Source: Epiperipatus broadwayi
Taxonomy: Eukaryota; Onychophora; Udeonychophora; Euonychophora; Peripatidae
DNA: 64,000 nt
NCBI GenBank assembly: GCA_028023455.1
Contig: JAQFVV010006273.1
Coordinates: forward strand, 808,001 to 872,000
Reading direction: 5' to 3'
The notes under the pieces: model-generated
Databases searched by the model: none
Told to the model about the DNA's origin: nothing
The model's input: only the letters and a program-made list of their open reading frames with translations
Program-made: the position numbers and the translations under genes
Shown here: positions 1 to 12,700 of the stretch, one piece after another
How the letters are laid out: every line of letters starts with the position of its first letter
How positions within the stretch are numbered: position 1 is the stretch's first letter

Positions 1-299
1 ATTTATTGCGATATTTTTATTCATAGTATAAATCTACTATTATTATTTACTCAGTATAAGTTTGTTATTTACATAGAAGCTAAGATTCTAAATAAAGCTT
101 CAGGCCATATTTACATTAGGTGCTAATATAATGTTATATTTTTGAAAAAAAAAGTATTTCAAGTCAAAATAAGTTATTAATAATTTAAATTTCTTGATAT
201 CTAATAAATATAGTGAAATATAAAAGATATTAAAAAGAAACATGAATTGCATAACTTCAAAATCACATTAAATAATCCACATAAAATGAGACCCAGGTG
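1..299. other. AT-rich sequence, no feature seen
   Basis: No coding segment, terminal repeat or tandem array could be recognised before the transposase relic that begins near position 300. Base composition is strongly AT and CpG is almost absent. Confidence 0.5.
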
Positions 300-1659
300 T
301 ATCAAGAAAATATGATTCAAATTACATGAAATTTGAATTTATTCAAGAACCTGGTAATGAGCTAGATCCATGGCCACTTCGTGTTGTGTGTTCAGAGTTT
401 ATCCAATGATGCTATGAAACCCTTCAAAACTCGAATGACTCTTGCAATCAAAACACTCAGATTTAACTAAGAAACTATTTGAATATTTTCAAAGAATGCA
501 TGAAAATATGCAAAATCAAATAATTGCTTTAACAAAAATGATTCTTGAAGATAAGTCCTTATTAAAGGCTTCTTATCTGATAGCAATTCAGATTGCAAAA
601 AATAAAAAGCCATATATACAATCAGAGAAGAATTAATGCTTTGCATGTTACAAGCCTGTGAATATATTTTGGGAAAGCAGGCTGTCTGGAAACTGAAAGT
701 AATTTCTATATGCGCTAACATTGTCAAGCATAGAATTGAAGACATGGCTGAAGATGTTGAAAATCAAGTTATAAAAATAATGAAAATTTCACAACTTTAT
801 TCAATTCAACTTGATGAATCAATAGACATAAGTAACAAGGCATTTCTTTATTTTGTAAGAGTTGATAAGAATGAGTTATAGGAAGAACTGGTGTTTGCTC
901 AACTTGTTGCATAGAACAACTAGCTCAAGTTTTTGAAACATTTAATACTTATTTCCTAGAATATGGAATTAAATGGAAAAATATACTGGGATATTTATAG
1001 ATAGTGTCATAAACATGATTGGACATCTTTCACAAATTGTTGCAAAGATGAAAAATGTTGGTCGCCCAAACATTTTATCTATACACTGCATTATACATCA
1101 TGAGCAACTTGCAGTGAAAAAATATCCTTAGAACTATACAAAGTATTATCAGCTGTTAATAAATTATAAATGAAATTTGACAAAATGCTCAATTCCCAAA
1201 TATTTGGGGCATTTTGTGATGGGTCCCCAGTATAGTCCACTTTTTCTTCATTATGAGATGAGATGGTTGTCGAGAGGCAACATACTAACCCAACTGTTTA
1301 CTCTACATGAAGACATCAAATTATCTTTCCAGCAGCAAAATAATCTGAAATTTCCAAGAACTCTTGTCCAATAATGAGTAGGCAGCCAAGATTGCATATT
1401 TGAAAGATATTTCTTTACTTTTAAATGAAGTAGACATATCCTTGCAAAGAGAACCTAAGGATATGTTTACACTATGAGGTAAAATGGATGCTTTTCAAAA
1501 GAAAATATTACTGGTTGTTTACTCTTAGCATGTTGAAACCACTTGAGGGTGTAATTTCTATGCAAATGCACAGAAAAATGTCATTTAAGTGGCCGTGCCA
1601 CTATATAACATTCTATTTCAATGGTTAAGCATAGAAAGTTTGTTTACTTGTCTGTGGCA

Positions 1660-1984
1660 CCTATTTCTATGCTACAGCACAGAAATAGGATGTTTATTCT
1701 GCCGCAGCAGATGCCGCCGCTTACAGTGAACTTTGTGTTATGCATTTTATATGCACAATCCCATTTTAAATTCCTCTATATTATCTATTTCTATGCTACA
1801 GCACAGAAATAGGACGTATATATTCTGCATCAGTTTATACAAACAATCCCATTATTAACATTTCACTATGGTATTTACAGCACAAAAGTAGGATGTTTAT
1901 TCTGCTGCAGTGGCTGCTGCTGCTTACGGTGAATTTAGTGTTACGCAGTTTATATGAACAATCCCATTTCAAATTTTGCTACGG
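1660..1984. repeat. Three imperfect tandem copies inside MITE M1
   Basis: A unit beginning TATTTCTATGCTACAGCACA occurs at about 1660 and 1787, and a diverged copy at about 1872. Each runs through an AGGATGTTTATTCTGC segment and ends near CAATCCCATT. The middle copy has lost the GC-rich part of the unit (GCCGCAGCAG in the first copy). Unit length is roughly 85-125 bp. Confidence 0.7.
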
Positions 1985-2157
1985 TATTTTGTGAGGGTGT
2001 CTGTAATTGAGACTGTCAAAAGTCTTCAAATTCGCATGCCCAAGTCATTATTTTCCAAATCCAATGATGTAGTATAAGGTAATAAAAATTGTGGAAACTT
2101 TGCCCCACTTCTCTAGTCAAGGGTGACACTTTAATAAATTGTCAAAGGGGAGGTGTA

Positions 2158-2182
2158 AGCGTGATTTTTATGAAATCACGCT
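2158..2182. repeat. Perfect 10-bp hairpin inside MITE M1
   Basis: AGCGTGATTT and AAATCACGCT are perfect reverse complements separated by the 5-base loop TTATG. It lies between the two internal tandem arrays of the MITE. Function unknown. Confidence 0.75.
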
Positions 2183-2239
2183 AAAATTCATGTTTGCATA
2201 AGAAAAATTACGAGACCAATAAAAATACCGGTTTTCTTT

Positions 2240-2490
2240 TTGGCCATGATGTTGTTTTGAATAAATTGTTTCTTTTTACTCTTGTTAAAATTACAAAATC
2301 ATATTTGCATGGCCACGATGTTGTTTTGGAAAATTATTTCTTTTTATTCTTGTTAAAATTAATAATTTTATTTGCGTGGCCATAATGTTTTTTTGGAGAA
2401 ATTATTTATTTTTCTTCATGTTAACATTTGATTTGCGTTGCCACGATATTATTTTTATTTGTTTTTATTCTTGATAAAATTACAAATTTC
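2240..2490. repeat. Minisatellite of about 61-69 bp inside MITE M1
   Basis: The motif TGGCCAYGATGTTGTTTT recurs with drift at 2241, 2310, 2377 and 2438. Each is followed by an AT-rich stretch containing CTTGTTAAAATTA. Period 61-69 bp, four copies. No coding meaning. Confidence 0.75.
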
Positions 2491-3240
2491 ATTTTAGAAA
2501 AAAAAAAATTAAAAAAAAAAAATGTTTATCCAATTTATTTTTTATTTATTTTAGATAAATTTCATTATGATTTTATTGTAAAACAAAAAACCACTTTAAA
2601 GTTTAAAAAAAAACAACAATGGCCTGGTAACATTATAATTCTGTTTGTTTACATAGAAATTATGCCCCCAAGCAGTTTCAACACGCTAAGAGTAAACAAC
2701 CACATTACTGTAGTGAACACAGTTGCTGAAGAAAATCTGCAAATATTTTCAAAATTTTTATGAATATATGTGAGAGAAAGATGTCAACTGGTAGGTGATA
2801 ACCATTGTTCAACAGCATTTACAATCATTCACAGAATGTTTTGGCCATTATTACCCAAAGACAGAATATTCCAGACATGATAATATGTGAATAATATTCA
2901 TTTGCAGCAAACACTGAAAATAGCAATTTAAGCATGAATAAAAAAAAGTCTCATCTATTATCCGATGACAATCTCAAAGCTAAATTCCAGTCATTTTCAT
3001 CGAGACCTCATTTTTGGCTTTTCATAAAAAGTGAACATCCGTTGCTGAGTGAAAAGGCAATTAAAATTTTGATTCAGTTTTCAAAAACATATTGGTGCAA
3101 AAAGACATTTCTTCTGTCACAATTAAAACCCAGTACCAATCTCAGCTAGAAATAAATACAGCTCTCCATCTTGCAATAATGTTATTGGAGCCCAAAATCC
3201 ATAACCTTATATTAAACAAGAAGAAACAAATGTCACAATA

Positions 3241-3529
3241 AAAATGTGTAATATTTAAATAAGCTTCATTTATTTTCCAATAATTTAACTAACTTTAATA
3301 ATTTTATTACAATTAAACAATCTTTAAAGATTTTATAATTAAATATAAGCATTTACAATTTTGCTATATTAAATAGATGAATTTCATATTTAAAAAATGG
3401 AAGTTCTCCGATCATTATTTTACAAATGTATTTATCTTTTTAAAGAAATTCATATTAGTGGTTCTTGATGTTTAAAATTATGAATTTAATGGTCCATGAG
3501 GTTTGAAAGATATCCAGCACTAAATTAGT
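3241..3529. other. AT-rich spacer, no feature seen
   Basis: Low-complexity A/T sequence between the hAT pseudogene and the dispersed repeat. No open frame or repeat structure was supported. Confidence 0.4.
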
Positions 3530-4195
3530 AAAAGTGATGATGATGTAAACAAATATTTGGTATATATATATTGATATTTAAAATTAAACATATTTTTATT
3601 TTATTTCCAGAGGTATGGCTCTTTCAACTCATAAACATATACACATATCAACAACAATTATCATTTGTACAGTGAGCTCATAGAATTAGTGAATTGTCAA
3701 TTGGATTGAACATCTATTAAATATTAATTCATGCAATTGGCTCAGTTCATTTTAATACTTATAATATTACTGTTTATATGTTCAATCATGGATTAATGGT
3801 TATCTTCTTTTTGTAAGTGTTATTATGGATAAATACATTTATAAAATGTTCATCTTATTAATATTACTTTTTGTTTGTCTTTCATTAAGGGTTCAATTCA
3901 TTATAAATCAGAGAAAATCATGAATTCCTGACCTATGCTGGACTCAATTTGATTATGTAACAATAGTAAAGCAATAAAAAGAGTAAGATGAGGTAACTAG
4001 TCAATTATTAATTAATATGATGATGCTGAATGAGGATAAATCATCTTCCAGATTCATGTGGAACCTGATGGCATTCAAGTGTATGAAGAATAATTGCCTT
4101 AATGCAGTATTTACACTTGTATTCTCAGTCTGCTCCTTTTCATCCACAATAGGAATAAGTTTATTGGAGAGAATCAATGTCTCATTATTTATTAT
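3530..4195 (+). repeat. Dispersed repeat R2, copy 1
   Basis: This sequence shares long collinear similarity with 17468-18060 in the same orientation. Shared blocks include GTGAATTGTCAATT, a CCATTAAAT/TCTATTAAAT block followed by CATGCAATYGGCT, and AATGAGGATAAATCATCTTCC. The block that ends near AGAGAATCRATGTCT is also shared. No transposase or reverse transcriptase was recognised in either copy, so the repeat class is unknown. It abuts the long palindrome that follows. Confidence 0.7.
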
Positions 4196-4890
4196 TTGTT
4201 TAGCATGCTTTTGGCAATTCTTGTCATAATCATAGTATTCATATTTCTTTGTGGTGAATCAATAAATATATTTAACTTTAGCATGCCTTATGCAAATTTA
4301 TTTAAATGTTTAATTTTCTGATCGACTCTTTTTTATTTATTATATATGGGTCTTTTGCAATTATCCAAGCTTCTTTAACCTTATGCTTTCTATTTTCCCT
4401 TTCCATGCAAACTATTTTAATAGTTGTCAAAAATATCGATCTTTACACATCATTCTTTTTTGCTCATGTCAAGTCAAACATCTAATCCAATTCATGTTCA
4501 TGTTTCAAAAAAAATCAATCTATACTTATCATTCTTTTTTATTCAGTTATATAGATATCTATATTGAGATAATTGAGCAAAAAAGAATCATGAGTATAGA
4601 GTGATATTTTTAGAACATGAACATGAAATGGATCATACATTTGATTTGAAAGCTGCTAAAATAGAAAAAGATAGAAAATGTAAAGTTAAAGTGGCTTAGA
4701 TAATTGCAAAAGATCTATACACAGTAAATAAAAGAGACAAATGTTCCGTTATCAAGAAAATGAAAAATTTACATAAATTTGCATAAGGAATGCTAGATTT
4801 AAATATTATATTGAGTCAGAGAAATATGAAAGCAATGAATATAACAAGAGTTGTCGAAAGCATGCTAAGCAAATAATAAATAATTTTAAA
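4190..4890. repeat. Long imperfect palindrome, arms about 330-360 bp
   Basis: The sequence reads almost the same on both strands around the perfect centre ATAGATATCTAT (4551-4562). Matching inverted blocks include TTATGCAAATTTAT / CATAAATTTGCATAAGG, TCATGTTCATGTT / AACATGAACATGA, and TTTGCAATTATCCAAGC / GCTTAGATAATTGCAAA. The outermost match is TTTAGCATGCTTT. There is essentially no spacer, so it resembles a foldback element or two head-to-head copies of one repeat. No gene is visible inside. Confidence 0.8.
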
Positions 4891-5739
4891 CTGTAGTACC
4901 TTTTCTAAATAAATGTTTGAAACTTTTACATAGATATTATAATAAGCTCAAGAAAAGAGAAAAAATTATATTTTGATATACCAAATTATTATACGGCAGC
5001 CCATTAAAGGCATGATGATGATAAAATGCCGGTATTCACTGTTATAAAAGATCAATGATTATATCATGCCAATGGTGCATAGCTTGAAAATAAAAGTAAA
5101 AAACCCTGATATAAAAAATAAGGAATGAAACCCAGGAGATTAGAAAAAAAAAGCAATAAGCTAAAAGACTGTTCTGTATAATCAAGAAAATAATACAACC
5201 AAAATAACTGCAGGGTGATGCACTTTAAAGGGAGACAAGGATTAATAGGATGTTATGAAGGTTGTGCAGTATGGTTTTATGTGAGAGAGATCCTGTTTTA
5301 AAATCATAGTATTTTGTTAGAAAAAACTTAATCATAGAGAGATCGTATTTAAAAATCATATTCTAATATTAGAAAAAGTTTTTATAAATAAGTTTTATTT
5401 GGATGACACTGTTTTCAAAAGAATAGCAGAAATCATTTAGCAATAATTATACCATATCAACATAGCAGAAAAAAATAATAACTTTGAATCTGCAAAATAC
5501 AAAAATGATGAAAAAAAAAAAGTGGAAATGAAGGTACCAGAGAATTCTTAAGAGGAAGAAGATAATAGAAAAGTTGCCTTCAAAGAATCTGCCATTGTTT
5601 ATAATAGAACAGATAGCCAAATATAAAAAGAAAGCCAGGAATTGACATTGGGGCAATGATGCTAGACAAAACATAAAGAATGGAAGAGCAAAATAGATTT
5701 AAAACACGAAGAATAGCAATAAAAAAAGATATATTTAAA
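4891..5739. other. AT-rich sequence, no feature seen
   Basis: Purine-rich towards the right end. The open frames on the minus strand here are antisense to an A/G-rich strand and rich in Phe and Leu, so they are composition artefacts. Confidence 0.4.
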
Positions 5740-7010
5740 CAAGCAAAAAAAAATATGAATAAAAATGAAAAAAGATGTCTGAACAAATAGAAAAATTAAG
5801 AGCCAAAATGAAAGATATGTCTAGACAAAAAGAAAAATTAGGAATAGAAATGAAAGAAGATATGTCTAAATAAACAGAAAAATTAAGAATGGAAATAAAA
5901 AATCAATCAAAACAATTGAAAAAAAATGAAAGAAGATATGTCCAAGCAAGCAGAAATGACCAGTGTTAAGTAAAGAAAATGCATGAAGAAATGAGAGCAG
6001 ACAAGAAAACAAAAAACTGGAAGTAAAAATTGATAATGTTGAAGATAAGGTGGATAAATGACAATGAGACATAGAAATGAAAGAGAAGCATATTCATATC
6101 AAAGTTAAAAAATGGAAAAAGATTTATGTAAAAAGATCCACAAAAAAAAAGATTCTGGAACATATCGAGACTAAGTATGATGTTATCGAGGATTGTTTGG
6201 GAAACATGCAGAAGAATAAAATGAAAGAAACATGAGAAGGCCAACAAATAATTTATAAGAAAAATAGTTGGTGAAAAAGGATACACAAAAATGATAGAGT
6301 AACCTCACAAATAGCAAAGAGACAAACAAAGAATTAGAGGCACAAGGCAACAGAAATGAAGTATATCAGCAAATGTAATACTTTGGACAAATGTATTAGC
6401 AACAGGTAAAAATGAAAAATATGATCGTAATCAGAAAATTGACATAGACATGGAGAACAAAGATGAGAATACAATTAGCAATTTAAACAGTTCACCCAAG
6501 AGAGAATCAATGGATAATTTATAATAATCAAGGGATTGGAATCAAAAGGTGGGGACAATAAAAATATGATGAATCACCTAAGAAGTTTAGCTGGTCTAAA
6601 TTTATCTGAGTGAAGGTCAATCCAATGAGAATGAAAACTCATTGAAACACCTAGAGGTTTGAAGATGTTCTCTCATAGCCAGGTACAGAAAGAGAAAAAT
6701 TATCAGTTGCCTCAAGCTATTTGTATGGAGTTGCAAAAGATGGATGGAATTCCCTTAGTGCAAAGCCTTACACTTTTGGAACTATTGTTTTGTCATATTG
6801 CAGGAATTTTGGAGTGAAAAAAGGCAAGAGTGGGTACATAAAATATTCCAGGGGAGGTACAGGTCAGGAGAAAAAACAGAAGAGATAAAAATCAGGAAGG
6901 AAAGGTTCACATACATACACAGTTCTTTCACCAGCAAGTGGATAAATTGAGAACACTCCATGCTTTTGTATTATTAGGAGAAATAGTTCAGGTGGTGCAG
7001 CACAATATGT
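5740..7010 (+). pseudogene. Degraded coiled-coil (ORF1/Gag-like) coding relic, unidentified
   Basis: The plus strand is A/G-rich and, read across frameshifts, encodes a Lys/Glu/Met-rich repeating peptide. Examples are MSEQIEKLRAKMKDMSRQKE from about 5777 and a recurring K(E)DMS block at about 5774, 5813, 5858 and 5935. The LEVKIDNVEDKVDK stretch follows near 6019. From about 6700 a different, less repetitive segment is open in places (YQLPQAICMELQKMDGIPL). The layout of a coiled coil followed by a globular region would fit an ORF1 or Gag protein of a retroelement. I see no zinc knuckle or protease and cannot name the family. Many stops make it non-functional. Confidence 0.4.
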
Positions 7011-7180
7011 CATAAAATATTCAATAGATGATGATTAGAAGCAACTGTCACATTGAAGTATCAGCTAACCTACTAAACACAATCAATATTAAAAGTTTAG
7101 CTCAGGATTCCACAGAGCAAACAAGAAAAGCAAAAACCCATAGATTTAATATATCTACCACCCATGCCTCATATATACAT

Positions 7181-7195
7181 AATTCAATTCAATTC
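7181..7195 (-). repeat. (TTGAA)3 LINE 3' tail
   Basis: AATTC is repeated three times on the plus strand, which is TTGAA on the LINE coding strand. It follows the last conserved peptide by about 80 bp, as a tandem 3' tail would. Confidence 0.7.
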
Positions 7196-8880
7196 AATAT
7201 CCATTTATTATGTGCATTTCAACATTCACACTTTAACAAACATCCACAATAAACAAAAAACAATAATGTTCATAATTATAAGTTTAGTTGTTTTCTAACA
7301 TTCATAATAAACTGATCACAAAAAATGTCAATATTATAAAAAGTTAGATTATATACTATTTGAAATCTATTAATAATTGACCTACTGAAAAAAGTATTTT
7401 TATATTTATTAACCTTGAAAGTATGCATTTCTCTTAATAGATGACTAGGTACTTTCAATTCTATTTTTGATATAGTTACTAACATCAATTTTGCTATCAA
7501 TTAACTTTTTCAACAATATCATATCTTTCAATATTTTCCTTTCGTTCAATACTATTTTAACATTTTGACATTATCCCATTATTAATTTATTAAATCTTTT
7601 TAACATTATATATTCTAGACTGAATATTAATCAAATTGAAATTTCATATACAAGAACCATATTCTAAAAGTGTAACAACAAGAAGAAAAAAAACCTATAT
7701 TTTATGGAAGTAGATAAATATCTCCCATATCTCAAAATACAGTCCATCTTTCTCTATGCTTTATTAATAATATACTTAATAAGTGAATTAAAAGTAAAAT
7801 TACTACAAAATATTTTTAAATCAGATACAATCTCTTTATATGTAATAAGACCATTCTCAATTTTATATTAGCAAACAGATTTTTCACTTTTATTAGTATA
7901 GGAAGCAATGCATGTTTTATTAATATTAATCTCCATATTGTTATACCTACACCAAATTATAAACAATCTATATCCTTTCGAACCTAAATATGATCACTAT
8001 AAGTAATAATTCTTTTAAATAACTTACAATTATCAGCATAAGTAAATATTATACTATTTTTTATGTTTGATCAACATCACACATAAAAATATTAAAAAGT
8101 AATGGTGCTAATATTCCACTCTGAGGAACACCTACCATATTATTACAAAAAAAAAAAGAGAGAATTGGTTCTATCCATATGCACATAAGATTTACGACCC
8201 CTCAAACCACTCAATTAAATAAGAACTAACACCCAAAATTTTAATTTTATATAAAAGTCTAACATATGAAACTTTATCAAATGCCTGAGTCATATCAAAA
8301 TATACATCTAATTGCTTTTGATCAGATAAGGCATGAGCAATGTGATCAGCTATCATCATTAAATTAAATTCAACAGATTTACCAAGCAGAAAAACATGCT
8401 GATAACTAGGTAATACCATAATCATATCTACAATAATATCACTGTAAATATACCTTTCATAAATCCTAGCAAAAGGTGACAGAAGTGAATTAGGCCTATA
8501 ATTACCAGGATCAGATCTATCTCCTTTCTTAAAAATTGGTATAAATAAGTCAGGAATAATACATTTCTCAATTGATAAATTAATGATATAATGCAATGGT
8601 GTTACCAAACATTCAGCACAACCCTTGATAATAAAATTAGGAATATTATCAAATCCCATAGAAGATTTTGGTTTAAGTTTAGAAATTGCATTAAACACTT
8701 CGGAAACTGCAATTTTTTTAACATCTAAATCCCAAAAACTCTCTTTATTAAATTTAATATTAGCCATATCATTATCAGAAATATCTAAATACATATTTGT
8801 AAAATGATTAACTAAATCATTCATAGAAGGTCGAATTCACCCTCTACATCAACTAAATAACTATCAGAATAGAACATGGC
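7181..8880 (-). pseudogene. 5'-truncated jockey/CR1-like LINE, reverse transcriptase relic
   Basis: The 210-codon open frame at 8192-8824 is the N-terminal half of a LINE reverse transcriptase. It has a K(S)SMGFDNIPNFIIK motif, IPIFKKGDRSDPGNYRP, an SVEFNLM segment and the VYFDMTQAFDKV box that holds the first catalytic Asp. The frame then breaks. GVPQSGILAPLLFNIFM is readable at about 8150-8100, and the conserved tail (NTFFSRSIINRF) lies inside 7276-7500. No YADD box survived. The 3' end is marked by (TTGAA)3 on the coding strand (7181-7195), the short tandem tail typical of such LINEs. The endonuclease and ORF1 are missing, so this is a 5'-truncated insertion. Confidence 0.85.
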
Positions 8881-9755
8881 TAGAAGTCAATATCATCTCT
8901 ACAAGCATGAAAATCAGGTCCAAACAGAAATCAATACAGAGACAACACAATAATAAAGCATAATTTACAGGATTCCAGGCACATGTGACATTAGTAACTT
9001 TGTTAGAGTAATTATTCCAACAGAGCCTGAAAAACGTGATGTATGGACCACAGAAAATGATCTAAATAAAAAAATCAATAAATAGGAGAATGATGAAAGA
9101 AAAGCATATTTTGAAAAAAAAATTGTTATACACATTTTCTTTCATAATAAAGAATATGAATATGACCATGTTCTGACTGAGTGAGAGAATCACATAGGAT
9201 CAATAACGAGATTGTTAATTATAATTCATTTTTAATCTTAAATATATCTTAGAACATTAGAAGAATTTTTTAAAAAAAGAAAAATCAATCTGTGAGTGAT
9301 TAGTACACATTATCTACACTGAGACATTCATTTAATTATATATACATGTTAATGTGTGTGTGTATGTGTAAGTCAATTCAAAAGTATAAATAAAAATTTA
9401 AAATAAACTATGTTCTTATGGTTAAATTTGTTTTCTTTGTTTTTTTTTCTTTCTGTTAAACCGATTTAATTAGAGAAAATTTAAATTAAATTTTTATCAA
9501 TTAATTGATTGATAGATTTTCAAAAAAATGGAATTTTTTAAATTTCAAGTTATAATGATTAGAAATATATTTCTCATTAATTAATTATCTTTGTAACTAG
9601 GTTGTGTGTATGGACAATATAATTATTTTAATTATACTTAAATCATTATCAAAGCTATATTAGAAAAAAATCCATCTAAGATGACAAACATAGGCAAATT
9701 ATACGAAAAAATTAGTTTTATTCATTCTGCTTCTTACTAAGCAACATTAATGCTC
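8881..9755. other. Spacer with a short (TG)n run
   Basis: No coding or repeat signal apart from a short TG microsatellite near 9353-9368 and poly-A/T runs. Confidence 0.4.
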
Positions 9756-9759
9756 TGGA

Positions 9760-12700
9760 CTATCTCTCCCACTAAAATGCAGCACTTTTACCTGTTTAGT
9801 TTTCAGACCACATGGCCCTTGTAATAACTCTGGAAACCATGTCTGGCCTCCCAACACCTGAAATCCTTTACAAAACCATGCAGATGGTAACAAAGTCCAA
9901 CATGACAGAGGCTATAGTAGCCAAAGCTTATATATATTTTCACAAAATCAACATCCTTACTAGACCACCCGAAGAAGCCTGGTTTTCATTTATAGGCATC
10001 CTACAAACAATACTAAAACATCACACCATAAAAGCCAAAGGCCCTAATGGTCTCTTCAGAGATCTTCTGCAAATAGAGAATAAGCTTCAGATGCTCCAAG
10101 GTCAACCTATTAAAACTCAAGATATATTTAGCCTAAAAAACCTATACCGATCAAGGCAAAAATCCCTGGCTGAATACCACTCCATTAGGAGAGTCAAATG
10201 CTATTTATCTCAACAACACTACTGGGCAAAAGGCTACTTGAGATGGGTACTTGGAAAAAAAAACCCATCCACTCCCACCTCCATCTGAGAAAACCTTACT
10301 GAACACTATGATAAGCACAATAAAAGAACATTTCCACCAAAGAAAGCAAACCACAACCAACAATGTTACTCAATCTTGGTCTGAGGTTGATCTACAAAAG
10401 CCACACGGGATTACAGACAACTTTAACAGAAAATATCATCCCTTCTGGATAGCATCCACCCCGGATTACATGGGATTCCCAGATTCCTAATCCTACACCT
10501 CAATCAATTCACAATTCCTATAATGAAGATGGTGAGCTACCTAGCAACAGGTCATAAAGTTATACCTAACCTTTACCCAGTGGCACTTGTTCCATTTATT
10601 AAAAAAAAAAATCAGGTCATGGATCTCCCAAATATTAGACCTATTTTTATGACACCCCTACTCATTTAAAATTGTAGAATCTGTGATCAAAGATCTTATC
10701 CAGTTGATAGTTTTAAGATATATATCTAACAATCAATATGCTAAGGTCTCCTCTACTGCTTCTGCAATGGGAAACATAATCTTGGTCATTGATTATATCA
10801 GAATCCATCAGAAGTCAGAGCCGATAGCTATCCAACTGGATACTGCCGCAGCCTTTGACTCGGTACACAGACACCCTTTTAAAGATTTTGGCCAAGTATG
10901 ATGTTCCTGTGGTTGCTATCCAGATCATAAGCAATCTACTATATAACAGGGAAATATTTGCCACTATGGATGGTAAAATCACCTCCAGATTTAAACCAAC
11001 ACAAGCTCTCCCTCATGGTCCCCCCCCTCAGTGCCATATGCTTTATCACTTACATTAATCCTCTCCTGACAGATTTGGAAAATCTACCAGATCTCTTTAT
11101 ACACAATTTAAACAATGTAACATTTTCCACATTTTTCTTGATTCTGGTATACCGGCTTTCTTTTACATACTATAAAGTGAAAGTTAATCAAGCTATGGAG
11201 AAAGAAATATTTTGTTCCTATTTCCAAAAACATAGCTACATTTCCTGGTTAACTGACCTAATAATTATTATGATAGGAATTGCCAACAAAGTTAGTTTTA
11301 ATTTATAAGAGGGCACCATAGTCAATAGACTCCTAACTTCTTCGTATCCCATAACTTTGATGCAAGTAACTACAAGCTCGAGGTTATGATTTCCCGTAAC
11401 CTTATTTTTTTAGAGAGTATTATTCCTGGAGCTTAGTCAATAACTATTAAATAGCATAGCAAAGGTAATTTCTTTAATTAAATAATAATTAACTAACATT
11501 CACAACATCAAATATTCAAATTAAGAACATACAAAGAGAGAGTTAAATTAATACTAATTATTTTATTACAATCTATTTAAAATATTTATGCAAGAATTAA
11601 TAAAGAAAAAATTGGAAAATAAAATCATACACTAATCCAAATATTATTAATCAGATGAAAAGTTCTTGTTACATTTAAATTCTTCTAGCTAGTTCTTTTA
11701 AACATTGAAAAGTAGTCACTATCAGTATGATCATTTATGGTTAACGTTAATTGGCCAATAATTAAAGTCACAAATTGGGAGTAAATAATCTTAACTTACT
11801 GATAGCTTGCATCAGTTCTTATAATATACATCTTCCTTTGGGATCCTGTGTTCCTTGGCATTTAATTGATCTCTCCTGCCGGCATCTGACCCGTTCCGTA
11901 GCTGGAGCAAGAAGCTTGGTTGCGATGATCTCTTCATTGCAAAAGACTGTTCACAAGGCTTTATTTCCATTCATACATGACGGCTTCATTCAGCAAGTGT
12001 AGTGTTCCTGTGCAGACACATTTCACTGCAACAGGTCACTGTCATGGAAACATCCACTCTAAGAACACATAACCACAAAATAAAAGACTCAGATTGAAGT
12101 TGTCATCTTTTTTTTATACCTCAATCCAGTTTTGAAACTTCTGCACATATTATTATTATCATGACATTTGGGTTTATAATCTTATATATTTATTTTTAAC
12201 TTTCTGTAACAAAGTTATTTTTTTAGTAAATCATTTCCACCATCTTTAATCAATATCCTAACGGTTTTCTTGATCATAATCTCTGTACTTTTGGAGTTCT
12301 TTTTGTTTATTTGGATTAGTACTCCACATACCTTTCTTTTATTCTTTCCAATTTCAACTTTTATTAAACTACAGATAAATAATTTGAACCAAAAAAAATC
12401 AAATCTCATTGTACGTTTTAAAAAAAAAAAAAATACACAAACTAAAAAAAAATTAAAACTGCGTTAATTTAAAAGATCTTTAAATTTACCTTTTTTTTAG
12501 TTCTTAAATATTCTCAAATGTCAACATTTTTCGACCATCTATTTGTAGATGGTACAACAGGGAATTCAACTCATTTGCCTACATGGATAATGTAATGATC
12601 ATCCTACCACCAGATGAGCATTCTCTGCTGCAAATGATACTAAACTGCTATACAGATAAATATGGGCTGCAATTCAATCCCAGTAAGTCACCCTCCTGGC

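Larger units (their letters stand above)
1513..2701. mobile_element. Non-autonomous hAT-type MITE, family M1 copy 1
   Basis: The first 50 or so bases (GGTTGTTTACTCTTAGC...) are repeated as a reverse complement at the right end with few mismatches, so both ends are defined. The flanking octamers are atattact (1505-1512) and acattact (2702-2709), a 7 of 8 match, as expected for a hAT-type 8-bp target-site duplication. The interior has no coding capacity and consists of tandem repeats and a hairpin. A relative with the same terminal repeats lies at 40629-41733. It is younger than the hAT pseudogene it interrupts. Confidence 0.88.
300..3240 (+). pseudogene. hAT transposase pseudogene (ZBED5/FAM200-like), split by a MITE
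   Basis: Decayed coding sequence of the hAT transposase family from which the vertebrate ZBED5 and FAM200 proteins derive. Reading with frameshifts, it starts with RKYDSNYMKFEF (about 305-340). A degraded BED zinc finger follows (about 376-468; LSNDAMKP). Next come KHSDLTKKLFEYF (from about 451), a KPYT-type block before 636, and the RNase H-like core with QLDESIDISNKA near 805-840. RWLSRGN lies near 1263-1283. The C-terminal hAT dimerisation domain is at about 2934-3150 (FWLFIKSEHPLLSEKA). Stops and frameshifts are frequent, so it cannot make a protein. A 1.19-kb MITE (1513-2701) sits between the helical insert and the dimerisation domain, and the homology resumes after it. The terminal inverted repeats of this hAT were not found. 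Confidence 0.85.

Noticed and set aside
5447-6286. Several overlapping minus-strand open frames rich in Phe, Leu and Ile
   Set aside because: They are antisense to an A/G-rich plus strand that encodes Lys/Glu repeats. Their hydrophobic composition follows from that and not from membrane proteins.
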